A program made the position numbers and the translations under genes. From Streptomyces sp. DSM 15324 (GTDB taxonomy: Bacteria; Actinomycetota; Actinomycetes; Streptomycetales; Streptomycetaceae), in NCBI RefSeq assembly GCF_001514285.1, contig NZ_KQ949027.1:372001-436000 (forward strand): a stretch of 64,000 nucleotides of DNA. The letters run 5' to 3'. Shown one piece after another: positions 24,463 to 31,947 of this stretch. Numbering within the stretch: position 1 is the stretch's first letter; the number at the start of each line of letters is the position of its first letter. The notes under the pieces are model-generated. The model saw nothing but the letters and a program-made list of their open reading frames with translations. It did not search any database and was not told the DNA's origin.

Positions 24463-24495
24463 CGGGAAACTTTCGCAGGCAGTACGCTGGGGACC

Positions 24496-24570
24496 ATGCT
24501 TTCGCTCGTTCGACGCCGCCACGTGGACTTCGTCCGCGTCACGAGCATGGGCTGTCGGCGCTCCGCCTGA
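24496..24570 (+). CDS. putative leader peptide, RRHVD type
   Basis: 24-aa frame MLSLVRRRHVDFVRVTSMGC + RRSA, ending in TGA. It matches the actinobacterial short leader-peptide pattern with RRHVD and a late cysteine, typically found upstream of sulfur or cysteine metabolism genes and thought to sense cysteine supply by ribosome stalling. A possible -10 TACGCT (24483-24488) lies only 7 bases before the ATG, so the message may be leaderless. The oxygenase gene starts 93 bases after its stop. Regulation of that gene by cysteine supply is inferred; no clear attenuator hairpin is seen. Confidence 0.65.
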   Translation: MLSLVRRRHVDFVRVTSMGCRRSA

Positions 24571-24663
24571 CCCGGCCCCCTTCTGCTTCTCTCCCTTTCG
24601 GCAGCTGGGCTCCGCCCCACCCTCGGCGGCCGCCCGTGCCCCGTACACCCGCGGACGCATTCC

Positions 24664-25692
24664 ATGACGCACATCGCGACGGCACCGTCGTACGACCAGC
24701 TCCCCCTCATCGATCTGTCGGCCGCCGACCGCGGCCCCCAGGCGCGTGCGCTGCTCCATGCGCAGCTGCACAGCGCCGCCCACGACGTGGGTTTCTTCCA
24801 GCTCGTCGGGCACGGGGTGAGCACGGAGGAGACCGAGCGGCTGGTGGGGGCCATGCGGGCCTTCTTCCGGCTGCCCGAGGCCGACCGGCTCGCCCTCGAC
24901 AACGTGAACTCGCCGCACTTCCGCGGCTACACGCGCACCGGTGACGAGCGGACCGGGGGACGCCAGGACTGGCGGGACCAGCTGGACATCGGGGCGGAGC
25001 GGCCGGCCCGGGTGCCGGGGCCCGGTGAGCCCTCGTACTGGTGGCTCCAGGGGCCCAACCAGTGGCCGGGCGGGCTGCCCGAGCTGCGGGAGGCCGCGCT
25101 GGCGTGGATCGACCGGCTCAGCGGGGTCGCCCAGCGGCTGCTGCGGGAGCTGCTCGCGTCGATCGGGGCCGAGCCCGGGTTCTACGACGCGGTCTTCGGG
25201 GAGCACGCGCATCCGCATCTGAAGCTGGTGCGGTATCCGGGGAGCGCGGGGGACGGGGCCGGCCAGGGGGTGGGGGCCCACAAGGACTACGGGTTCCTGA
25301 CGCTGCTGCTCCAGGACCAGGTCGGCGGGCTCCAGGTGCAGCGGGAGGACGGGCTGTTCCATGACGTGCCGCCGGTGGAGGGGGCGTTCGTCGTGAATCT
25401 CGGGGAGCTGCTGGAGGTGGCGACCAACGGGTACCTCGTCGCCACCAACCACCGGGTGGTCTCGCCGCGCGACGCCGTGGAGCGGTTCTCCGTGCCGTTC
25501 TTCTACAACCCGCGGCTGGACGCCCGGGTGGAGCCGCTGGTCTTCCCGTACGCCGCCGCCGCTCCGGGGGTGACGGACGATCCGGGCAACCCGCTGTTCG
25601 CGGAGTACGGGTTCAACGAGCTGAAGGGCAAGCTGCGGGCGCATCCGCTGGTGGCGGAGCGGCATCACGCGGGGCTGCTCAGCCCCGCGTGA
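24664..25692 (+). CDS. isopenicillin N synthase-family Fe(II) oxygenase
   Basis: 342-aa non-haem iron enzyme of the IPNS/2-oxoglutarate-dioxygenase superfamily (DIOX_N plus 2OG-FeII_Oxy). The N-terminal DIOX_N part has LPLIDLSAADRGPQARALL and VGFFQLVGHGVSTEETERLV. The double-stranded beta-helix holds the iron facial triad: HKDYGFLTLLLQDQVGGLQV near residue 205 (His and Asp) and TNHRVVSP near 263 (second His), with RFSVPFF near 275 supplying the Arg-x-Ser used for 2-oxoglutarate. Substrate unknown; many Streptomyces carry this gene outside beta-lactam clusters. It is preceded by a cysteine-type leader peptide. Convergent with citrate synthase. Confidence 0.9.
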   Translation: MTHIATAPSYDQLPLIDLSAADRGPQARALLHAQLHSAAHDVGFFQLVGHGVSTEETERLVGAMRAFFRLPEADRLALDNVNSPHFRGYTRTGDERTGGRQDWRDQLDIGAERPARVPGPGEPSYWWLQGPNQWPGGLPELREAALAWIDRLSGVAQRLLRELLASIGAEPGFYDAVFGEHAHPHLKLVRYPGSAGDGAGQGVGAHKDYGFLTLLLQDQVGGLQVQREDGLFHDVPPVEGAFVVNLGELLEVATNGYLVATNHRVVSPRDAVERFSVPFFYNPRLDARVEPLVFPYAAAAPGVTDDPGNPLFAEYGFNELKGKLRAHPLVAERHHAGLLSPA

Positions 25693-25708
25693 GCGGGCCT
25701 GCCTCGGC

Positions 25709-26809
25709 TCAGTGCGCGATGTCCTCGTAGCCCTCGATCTCCTGGGGGCCGCGGGTGCCGGGGCCGGTGTAGCGGGCGGAGGGGCGGACCAGGCGGCCGG
25801 TGCGCTTCTGTTCGAGGATGTGGGCCGACCAGCCGGCGGTGCGGGCGCAGGTGAACATCGAGGTGAACATGTGCGCGGGGACCTCGGCGAAGTCGAGGAT
25901 GATGGCCGCCCAGAACTCGACGTTCGTCGCCAGGACGCGGTCCGGGCGGCGGGCGTGGAGTTCGGCGAGGGCGGCTTTCTCCAGGGCTTCGGCGATCTCG
26001 AAGCGGGGGGCGCCGAGTTCGCGGGCGGTGCGGCGCAGGACGCGGGCGCGGGGGTCCTCGGCGCGGTAGACGCGGTGGCCGAAGCCCATGAGGCGTTCGC
26101 CCCGGTCGAGGGCGCGCTTGACGTAGGCCTCGGCGTCGCCGGTGCGTTCGATCTCCTCGATCATGTGCAGGACGCGGGAGGGGGCGCCGCCGTGCAGGGG
26201 GCCGGACATGGCGCCCACGGCTCCGGAGAGGGCGGCGGCCACGTCGGCGCCGGTGGAGGCGATGACGCGGGCGGTGAAGGTGGAGGCGTTCATGCCGTGC
26301 TCGGCCGCGCTCGTCCAGTAGGCGTCGACGGCCTTGACGTGCTTGGGGTCGGGTTCGCCGCGCCAGCGGATCATGAAGCGTTCGACGATGGAGTGGGCCT
26401 TGTCGATCTCGCTCTGCGGGACCATGGGGCGGCCCTGGCCGCGGGCGGACTGGGCTACGTAGGACAGGGCCATGACGGCGGCGCGGGCGAGGTCCTCGCG
26501 GGCCTGCTCGGCATCGATGTCGAGCAGCGGTTTGAGGCCCCAGACGGGGGCGAGCATGGCGAGGGCGGACTGGACGTCGACGCGGATGTCGCCGGAGTGG
26601 ACGGGGATGGGGAAGGGCTCGGCGGGCGGCAGACCGGGGTTGAAGGCGCCGTCGACGAGGAGGCCCCAGACGTTGCCGAACGAGACGTGGCCGACCAGAT
26701 CCTCGATGTCGACGCCCCGGTATCGCAGGGCGCCGCCCTCCTTGTCCGGTTCGGCGATCTCCGTCTCGAACGCGACGACTCCTTCGAGCCCGGGTACGAA
26801 GTCGGACAT
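25709..26809 (-). CDS. citrate synthase (second isozyme type)
   Basis: 366-aa type-I-like citrate synthase: condenses acetyl-CoA with oxaloacetate (or methylcitrate formation from propionyl-CoA in relatives). EGGALRYRGVDIEDLVGHVS near residue 23, the catalytic histidine region AAEHGMNASTFTARVIASTG near 170, SGPLHGGAPSRVLHMIEEI near 205, LMGFGHRVYRAEDPRARVL near 240 and FTCARTAGWSAHILEQ near 330. Length is shorter than the ~430-aa main enzyme, consistent with the small actinobacterial isozyme (S. coelicolor SCO4388, from memory). ATG 26809 follows AGGAGC. It is divergent from pdxH; the 170-base gap contains AGTGCCAC repeats. Confidence 0.92.
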   Translation of the reverse strand: MSDFVPGLEGVVAFETEIAEPDKEGGALRYRGVDIEDLVGHVSFGNVWGLLVDGAFNPGLPPAEPFPIPVHSGDIRVDVQSALAMLAPVWGLKPLLDIDAEQAREDLARAAVMALSYVAQSARGQGRPMVPQSEIDKAHSIVERFMIRWRGEPDPKHVKAVDAYWTSAAEHGMNASTFTARVIASTGADVAAALSGAVGAMSGPLHGGAPSRVLHMIEEIERTGDAEAYVKRALDRGERLMGFGHRVYRAEDPRARVLRRTARELGAPRFEIAEALEKAALAELHARRPDRVLATNVEFWAAIILDFAEVPAHMFTSMFTCARTAGWSAHILEQKRTGRLVRPSARYTGPGTRGPQEIEGYEDIAH

Positions 26810-26902
26810 CAGGCGGCTCCTCGTGAGGTGTGCGGCGGGTTGTGGCGCGGGTGGCCACTGCGCCGGTACGGCTCTCGTCGTGGCATCTGCACCATAACTC
26901 CG

Positions 26903-26941
26903 AGTGCCACCTTTGGGGAGTGGTGCGGCACTCAGTGCCAC
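26903..26941. promoter_or_regulatory. AGTGCCAC repeats between citrate synthase and pdxH
   Basis: Two direct copies of AGTGCCAC (26903-26910 and 26934-26941) flank AGTGGTGCGGCACT. The segment GGCACT-C-AGTGCC (26927-26939) is a perfect palindrome, and GAGTGCC pairs with GGCACTC. This looks like a multi-site operator in the shared promoter region, possibly for both genes. The regulator is unknown. Confidence 0.5.
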
Positions 26942-26979
26942 CCGGTCCGTCAGGGTGTTCCATACGGCAGGATGGCCAC

Positions 26980-27660
26980 GTGACCGATCGTGACTCCGTC
27001 TATTCAGGGCCCGTTCCCGATCCCGCCGCCATGCGCAAGCAGTACCGGGCGGATGGGCTGGACGAGGCGGAGCTGGCGGCGACGCCGGTGGAGCAGTTCG
27101 CGCGCTGGTTCAAGGACGCGGCCGTGGAGGCGCACCTGTTCGAGCCGAACGCCATGATCGTGTCCACGGCGGACGCGGAGGGGCGGCCCGGTTCCCGGAC
27201 GGTGCTGCTGAAGCAGTTCGACGAACAGGGGTTCGTCTTCTATACGAACTACGAGTCCCGCAAGGCGCGTGATCTCGCCGAGAACCCGTATGTGTCGTTG
27301 CTCTTCCCGTGGCATCCGATGGCACGGCAGGTCATCGTGCGGGGCGTGGCCCGGCGGACGGGGCGGGACGAGACCGCGGCGTACTTCCGGAGCCGTCCGC
27401 ACGGTTCGCAGCTCGGGGCGTGGGCGAGCGGTCAGTCGTCGGTGATCGCCGGCCGGGCCGAGCTGGACGCGTCCTACGCCGAGCTGCTGGCGCGGTATCC
27501 GGAGGGTGAGCAGGTGCCGGTGCCGCCGCACTGGGGCGGTTTCCGGGTGGTGCCGGAGTCGGTGGAGTTCTGGCAGGGCCGGGAGAACCGGCTGCACGAC
27601 CGGCTGCGGTACGTGGCCCGGGCGGACGGCGGCTGGTCGGTGGAGCGGCTCGCTCCCTGA
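26980..27660 (+). CDS. pdxH: pyridoxine/pyridoxamine 5'-phosphate oxidase
   Basis: 226-aa FMN-dependent oxidase that makes pyridoxal 5'-phosphate, the last step of B6 salvage. MRKQYRADGLDEAELAATPV near residue 17, NAMIVSTADAEGRPGSRTVL near 55 (FMN/substrate), NYESRKARDLAENPYVSLLF near 85, and the C-terminal PHWGGFRVVPESVEFWQGRE plus RLHDRLRY give the complete PdxH signature. The GTG at 26980 is the start that fits the family; an overlapping ATG at 26972 is quickly stopped. It is divergent from citrate synthase and convergent with the TetR gene. Confidence 0.95.
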   Translation: MTDRDSVYSGPVPDPAAMRKQYRADGLDEAELAATPVEQFARWFKDAAVEAHLFEPNAMIVSTADAEGRPGSRTVLLKQFDEQGFVFYTNYESRKARDLAENPYVSLLFPWHPMARQVIVRGVARRTGRDETAAYFRSRPHGSQLGAWASGQSSVIAGRAELDASYAELLARYPEGEQVPVPPHWGGFRVVPESVEFWQGRENRLHDRLRYVARADGGWSVERLAP

Positions 27661-27708
27661 GCGGGGGCGCGCTGTCCTCATCGACGATCACCTGGAAACG
27701 GTCGCCCG

Positions 27709-28443
27709 TCAGTCCCGCCCCTGGACCCGCGCCCCGTCCCGGCGTCCGTCCCGCCCCTCGTCCCGCCCTCCTTCCAGCAGCCCGTCCAGCAGCACCGCCC
27801 ACTGGGCCACCACGCGCTCGCGGCGGCCGGTGTCGTCGGTGAGGAGGTTGGCGAGACCGAGGCCCCGGGCCATGTCGAGGAGGCCCTGGACGGTCTCGCG
27901 GACGCCGGGGACGGATTCGTCCGCGCCGAGGAGTTCGAGGGCGACGCGGTGGGTCTCGCGGCCGACGCGGCCCTCCAGTTCGGTGACGCGGGGGCCGAGC
28001 TGTTCCTCGTTGGAGGCGGCGACCCAGAGGTGGAGGGCGGCGCGGAAGAGGGGGCCGGTGTAGACGTCGACGAGGGCGGTCAGGACCGCGCGGCGGTCGG
28101 CGCCGCCGTCGGGGAACAGGGCGCGCAGGGCCAGGCAGCGTTCCTCGGCGACGTACTCGACGGCCGCGGTGAACAGGTCCTCGCGGGTGGGGAAGTGGTG
28201 CTGGGCGGCGCCACGGGAGACACCCGCGCGTTCGGCGACGACGGCGACCGTGGAGCCGGCCCAGCCGTGTTCGGCGAGGCAGGCGACGGCGGCTTCGAGG
28301 AGTCGCTGCCGGGTGGCCCGGCTGCGGTCCTGCTTGGGGACCCGGTCGCCGGACGGCCGGTCGCCGGAGGGGCGGTCGCCGGAGGGGCGGTCGCCGGAGG
28401 GGCGGTCGCCGGAGGGCCGCCCGGCCGCGGTCACAGCACCCAT
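27709..28443 (-). CDS. TetR-family regulator with PSGDR repeats
   Basis: 244-aa repressor. An unusual N-terminal extension (residues ~9-35) contains five tandem PSGDR pentapeptides, followed by the TetR DNA-binding domain: TRQRLLEAAVACLAEHGWAG and the recognition helix region ERAGVSRGAAQHHFPTREDL. The ligand-binding part covers residues ~95-220, and the C-terminus is Arg/Gly/Asp-rich. It is the last gene of the carboxylase operon and overlaps the hydratase gene by 13 bases, so it is probably cotranscribed and may autoregulate through the palindrome at 37918-37931. The repeat number could vary between strains. Confidence 0.9.
   Translation of the reverse strand: MGAVTAAGRPSGDRPSGDRPSGDRPSGDRPSGDRVPKQDRSRATRQRLLEAAVACLAEHGWAGSTVAVVAERAGVSRGAAQHHFPTREDLFTAAVEYVAEERCLALRALFPDGGADRRAVLTALVDVYTGPLFRAALHLWVAASNEEQLGPRVTELEGRVGRETHRVALELLGADESVPGVRETVQGLLDMARGLGLANLLTDDTGRRERVVAQWAVLLDGLLEGGRDEGRDGRRDGARVQGRD
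28344..28418. repeat. five 15-bp tandem repeats inside the TetR gene
   Basis: Units of GGTCGCCGGAGGGGC (the first and last differ by one or two bases) repeat five times head to tail. Being 15 bases long they preserve the frame and encode the PSGDR pentapeptides. A classic slippage-prone microsatellite-like tract. Confidence 0.9.
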
Positions 28444-29165
28444 GCGGGATCCCGTCGTTCGAGGAAGGCCGTCATGCCCTCGCGGGCGGGCGCGGAGGAG
28501 AACAGCCGGGCCGAGAGCGCCGTGAGGTGCCCGGCGTCCCGGTCGAATATCTCCAGCACCTTAGCCGTGAGCAGCGCTTTCGTCTCGGCGAGGGCCTGGG
28601 GGGCGGATCTGCGCAGTCCGTCGAGCACGGGGGCGAGGACGGCGTCGACGTCGTCGCCGGTGGCGGTGAGCAGGCCGATGCGGGCGGCCTCGGGGGCGTC
28701 GAAGCGTTCGCCGGTGAGGTAGTAGCGGGTGAGGGCGCGGGGGTCGGTGCGGGGCAGCAGGGGGAGGGAGATGACGGCGGGTGCGACGCCGATGCGCACC
28801 TCGGTGAAGGCGAAGGTGGCCGGGGTGGCGGCGGCGGTGATGTCGCAGGCGGCGAGGAGGCCGAGGCCGCCGGCCCGGACATGGCCGGTGACCCGGGCGA
28901 CGACGGGCCGCGGCAGCTCGACGATCTGCCGGAGGAGGGCCACGAAGGCGTCGGGGGCGGGCGGGTCGCGCAGGTCGGCTCCGGCGCTGAAGGCGGTGCC
29001 GGTGTGGGTGAGGACGACGGCGCGGACGTCACCGGCCCCGGCGCAGTCGCCGAGCGCGTCGGTGAGTTCGCCGACGAGGGCGGCGGAGAGGGCGTTGCGG
29101 GTGGCGGGGGCGTCGAGGGTGAGGGTCTCGATGCCGCGGGCGCGGGTACGGGCGACGAGGGTCAT
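28431..29165 (-). CDS. enoyl-CoA hydratase/isomerase
   Basis: 244-aa crotonase-fold protein that hydrates or isomerises enoyl-CoA. GIETLTLDAPATRNALSAAL near residue 11, the first oxyanion/CoA segment GTAFSAGADLRD near 55, and the second glycine-rich motif GHVRAGGLGLLAACDITAAA near 93. RIGVAPAVISLPLLPR follows near 123, at the position that normally carries the second catalytic Glu; that residue is not obvious here. Its ATG overlaps the stop of the ligase gene (ATGA), and its stop lies inside the TetR start. In the operon it would act after the ligase, dehydrogenase or carboxylase. Confidence 0.9.
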   Translation of the reverse strand: MTLVARTRARGIETLTLDAPATRNALSAALVGELTDALGDCAGAGDVRAVVLTHTGTAFSAGADLRDPPAPDAFVALLRQIVELPRPVVARVTGHVRAGGLGLLAACDITAAATPATFAFTEVRIGVAPAVISLPLLPRTDPRALTRYYLTGERFDAPEAARIGLLTATGDDVDAVLAPVLDGLRRSAPQALAETKALLTAKVLEIFDRDAGHLTALSARLFSSAPAREGMTAFLERRDPAWVL

Positions 29166-30730
29166 GGTGTCTCCCTGAGCTGCCGGCGGAGGATCTTCCC
29201 GGAGACCGCGCGCGGGACGGCGTCGATGAAGGTGACGTGCCGGACGCGTTTGTAGGGGGCGACGCGCTCGGCGACGTACATGGCGATCTCTCCTTCGGAG
29301 AGGTCGGGGGAGGTGGGCCGGCGGACCACGAAGGCGTGCGGGACCTCGGTGCCCTCGTCGTTGTAGACGCCGATGACGGCGGCGTCGGCGACGGCGGGAT
29401 GGGTGAGCAGGAGGGCCTCGAGTTCGGCGGGGGCCACCTGGAAGCCCTTGTACTTGATGAGTTCCTTGACGCGGTCGATGACGAAGAGCCAGCCGTCCTC
29501 GTCGACGCGGCCGATGTCGCCGGTGTGCAGCCAGCCGTCGGCGTCGATCATCGCGGCGGTGGCGTCGGGGCGGCCGAGGTAGCCCTTCATGACCTGGGGG
29601 CCGCGGATGAGGATCTCGCCGTCCTCGCCGGGGCCGAGGTCCTTGGCGGGGTCGTCGAGGGAGACGATGCGCATCTCGGTGCCGGCGACGAGTCGGCCGA
29701 CGGTTCCGGCGGGGGCCTCGCGCATGGCGTCGAGGGGGACGACATGGGTGCCGGGGGACAGTTCCGTCATGCCGTAGGCCTGGCCGACGGGCGGCAGGCC
29801 CAGGCGGTCGGAGCAGGCGGCGGCGAGGCCCGCGTCCAGGGGGGCGGCGGCGCTGATGACGTACCGCAGGGACGACAGGTCGTACTGGGCGACCGCGGGG
29901 TGTTGGGCGAGGGCGAGGACGATCGGCGGGGCGACGTACAGGCCGGTGATGCGGTGGGTCTGGATGGCGGCGAGGAAGGTCTCCAGGTCGAAGCGGGGCA
30001 GGACGACGACCGTGGCGCCCTGCCGGAGGGGGGCGTTCATCAGGGCGGTGAGGCCGTAGATGTGGAAGAAGGGCAGGACGGCGAGGATGCGGTCGCCGGG
30101 GCCCGCGGTGATCAGGGGTTCGAGCTGGGCGAGGTTGGTGGCGATCTGCCGGTGGGTGAGCATGACGCCCTTGGGGGTGCCGGTGGTCCCCGAGGAGTAC
30201 GGCAGGGCGGCCACGTCCTCGACGGGATCGATGTCGATCTGCGGCTCGGGGGCGGCGGAGGCGAGCATGTCGATCAAGGAGCGGTGTCCGGGCGCGCTGT
30301 CGCAGACGAAGATCTCCCGGACGCCGCCGGCGAGTTCGGCGGCGCGCCGGGCGGTCTCCAGGAACGGGGAGACGGTGACGATCCAGCGGGCCCGGGAGTC
30401 GCCGAGCTGTTTGGCGAACTCCTCGGCCGTGGCGAGCGGGTGCACGGTGGTGACGGAGGCGCCCGCGCGGGTGGCGCCGTAGAAGGCGAGGGGGAAGGCG
30501 ACGGTGTTGGGGCTGTGCAGGGCCAGGACGTCGCCCTTGCGGACCCCGGCCTCCGCGAGGGCGGCGGCGACGCGCCGGTGGAACCGGTCCACCTGCTCGT
30601 AGGTGAGGGTGGTGCCGTCCGTGCCGTCGATCAGCGCGGGCTGCTCCCCGAAGGCGGCGGCGCGGCCCAGGACGGCGTCGTGGATGGGGAGGTCTACGGG
30701 CGGGACGTCTGCGTACGCGCTGCGGAACAC
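29162..30730 (-). CDS. cinnamate/4-coumarate:CoA ligase
   Basis: 522-aa AMP-forming ligase nearly colinear with the S. coelicolor enzyme ScCCL (SCO4383), which activates cinnamate and 4-coumarate. ATP motif LPYSSGTTGTPKGVMLTH near residue 175, GQAYGMTELSPGTHVVPLD near 315 (includes the YGMTE motif), WLHTGDIGRVDEDGWLFVID near 400, RVKELIKYKGFQVAPAELEA near 420 and the catalytic-lysine end RAVSGKILRRQL. The GTG at 30730 follows GGAGG. It is in the carboxylase operon, 30 bases after the dehydrogenase gene, and overlaps the hydratase gene. It most likely generates the CoA thioester that the operon degrades; the exact acid is not shown by sequence. Confidence 0.92.
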   Translation of the reverse strand: MFRSAYADVPPVDLPIHDAVLGRAAAFGEQPALIDGTDGTTLTYEQVDRFHRRVAAALAEAGVRKGDVLALHSPNTVAFPLAFYGATRAGASVTTVHPLATAEEFAKQLGDSRARWIVTVSPFLETARRAAELAGGVREIFVCDSAPGHRSLIDMLASAAPEPQIDIDPVEDVAALPYSSGTTGTPKGVMLTHRQIATNLAQLEPLITAGPGDRILAVLPFFHIYGLTALMNAPLRQGATVVVLPRFDLETFLAAIQTHRITGLYVAPPIVLALAQHPAVAQYDLSSLRYVISAAAPLDAGLAAACSDRLGLPPVGQAYGMTELSPGTHVVPLDAMREAPAGTVGRLVAGTEMRIVSLDDPAKDLGPGEDGEILIRGPQVMKGYLGRPDATAAMIDADGWLHTGDIGRVDEDGWLFVIDRVKELIKYKGFQVAPAELEALLLTHPAVADAAVIGVYNDEGTEVPHAFVVRRPTSPDLSEGEIAMYVAERVAPYKRVRHVTFIDAVPRAVSGKILRRQLRETP

Positions 30731-30760
30731 GGTTCCTCCAAGACGGTTCGGCCAGACGGT

Positions 30761-31888
30761 TCAGTACGACTTGGGCAGGCCCAGGGTCTGGTGGGAGACG
30801 TAGTTGAGAATCATCTCCCGGCTCACCGGAGCGATACGGGCCACGCGGGAGGCCGTGATCAGTCTGGCGATGCCGAACTCCGTGGTGAGGCCGTTCCCTC
30901 CGAGGGTCTGCACTGCCTGGTCTACGGCGCGCACGCAGGCTTCCCCCGCCGCGTATTTGGCCATGTTGGCGGCCTCGCCCGCGCCGGCGTCGTCACCCGC
31001 GTCGTAGAGGTGGGCGGCCTTCTGCGTCATCAGGCGGGCCAGTTCGAGTTCGATGTGGGCCTGGGCGAGGGGGTGGGCGATGGCCTGGTGGGCGCCGATG
31101 GGGGTCTTCCAGACCGTGCGGTCGCGGGCGTACGCGACGGCCTTGGCGAGGGCGTGGCGGCCCATGCCGATCGCGAAGGCGGCCGTCATGATCCGCTCCG
31201 GGTTGAGGCCGGCGAAGAGCTGGAGGAGACCGGCGTCCTCGTCGCCGACGAGGGCGTCGGCGGGGAGCCGGACGTCGTCCAGGACGAGCTCGAACTGCTT
31301 CTCCACGCTGTGCAGTTCCATGTCGATCCTGCGGTGGGTGAAGCCGGGGGCGTCGCGCGGGACGATGAACAGGCAGGGTTTGAGGTTGCCGGTGCGGGCG
31401 TCCTCCGTGCGGCCGACGATCAGGGTGGCGTCGGCGATGTCGACGCCGGAGACGAAGACCTTGCGGCCGGTGAGCAGCCAGTCGGTGCCGTCGCGGCGGG
31501 CGGTGGTGGTGATGCGGTGGCTGTTGGAGCCGGCGTCGGGTTCGGTGATGCCGAACGCCATGAGGCGGCTGCCGTCCGCGAGGGCGGGGAGCCACTGCTG
31601 TTTCTGCGCCTGCGTGCCGAAACGGGCGATGACCGTGCCGCAGATCGCCGGGGAGACGATCATCATCAGGAGGGGGTTGCCGGCGGTGCCCATCTCTTCG
31701 AGGACGAGGGAGAGTTCGGTGATCCCGCCGCCGCCTCCGCCGTAGGCCTCGGGGAGGTTGACGCCGATGTAGCCGAGTTTGGCCGCGTCCTGCCAGAGGG
31801 TCCGGGAGTCGTGCGGGTGGGCCTTGGCGAAGGAGGCGACCGCTGCGCGCAGTGCCTTGTGCTCGTCGGATTCGATCAGGGTCGTCAC
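30761..31888 (-). CDS. acyl-CoA dehydrogenase
   Basis: 375-aa FAD-dependent acyl-CoA dehydrogenase. LGYIGVNLPEAYGGGGGGIT near residue 38, MAFGITEPDAGSNSHRITTT near 110, LLTGRKVFVSGVDIADATLI near 132 and the C-terminal QTLGGNGLTTEFGIARLI near 330. The usual IYEGTSQ ending is replaced by ARIAPVSREMILNYVSHQTL, a divergent variant. GTG 31888 follows AAGGAG. Positioned between the carboxylase and ligase genes, it would correspond to AtuD (citronellyl-CoA dehydrogenase) in an atu-like scheme; branched or aromatic acyl-CoA are alternatives. Confidence 0.92.
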   Translation of the reverse strand: MTTLIESDEHKALRAAVASFAKAHPHDSRTLWQDAAKLGYIGVNLPEAYGGGGGGITELSLVLEEMGTAGNPLLMMIVSPAICGTVIARFGTQAQKQQWLPALADGSRLMAFGITEPDAGSNSHRITTTARRDGTDWLLTGRKVFVSGVDIADATLIVGRTEDARTGNLKPCLFIVPRDAPGFTHRRIDMELHSVEKQFELVLDDVRLPADALVGDEDAGLLQLFAGLNPERIMTAAFAIGMGRHALAKAVAYARDRTVWKTPIGAHQAIAHPLAQAHIELELARLMTQKAAHLYDAGDDAGAGEAANMAKYAAGEACVRAVDQAVQTLGGNGLTTEFGIARLITASRVARIAPVSREMILNYVSHQTLGLPKSY

Positions 31889-31916
31889 TGTGGCTCCTTT
31901 GACTGCGGGTCGTATG

Positions 31917-31947
31917 CGGCCGGTCGCGCGGTTCCCCGCGCCCCTAG
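31917..31947. repeat. half copy of the dispersed GTTCCCCGCGCCCC repeat
   Basis: CGGCCGGTCGCGCGGTTCCC followed by CGCGCCCCTAG is closely similar to one arm of the hairpin at about 8787-8812. The family is common between Streptomyces genes. Here only one arm is present, in the 55-base gap between the dehydrogenase and biotin carboxylase genes, and it reaches the end of the carboxylase gene. Confidence 0.6.

Noticed and set aside
24206..24480. T-box riboswitch or tRNA
   Set aside because: No T-box core sequence, no cloverleaf or anticodon arm could be drawn; the stems present fit a small RNA or attenuator better.
24664..25692. Isopenicillin N synthase in a beta-lactam cluster
   Set aside because: No ACV synthetase or other beta-lactam genes are nearby; only the superfamily fold is shared.
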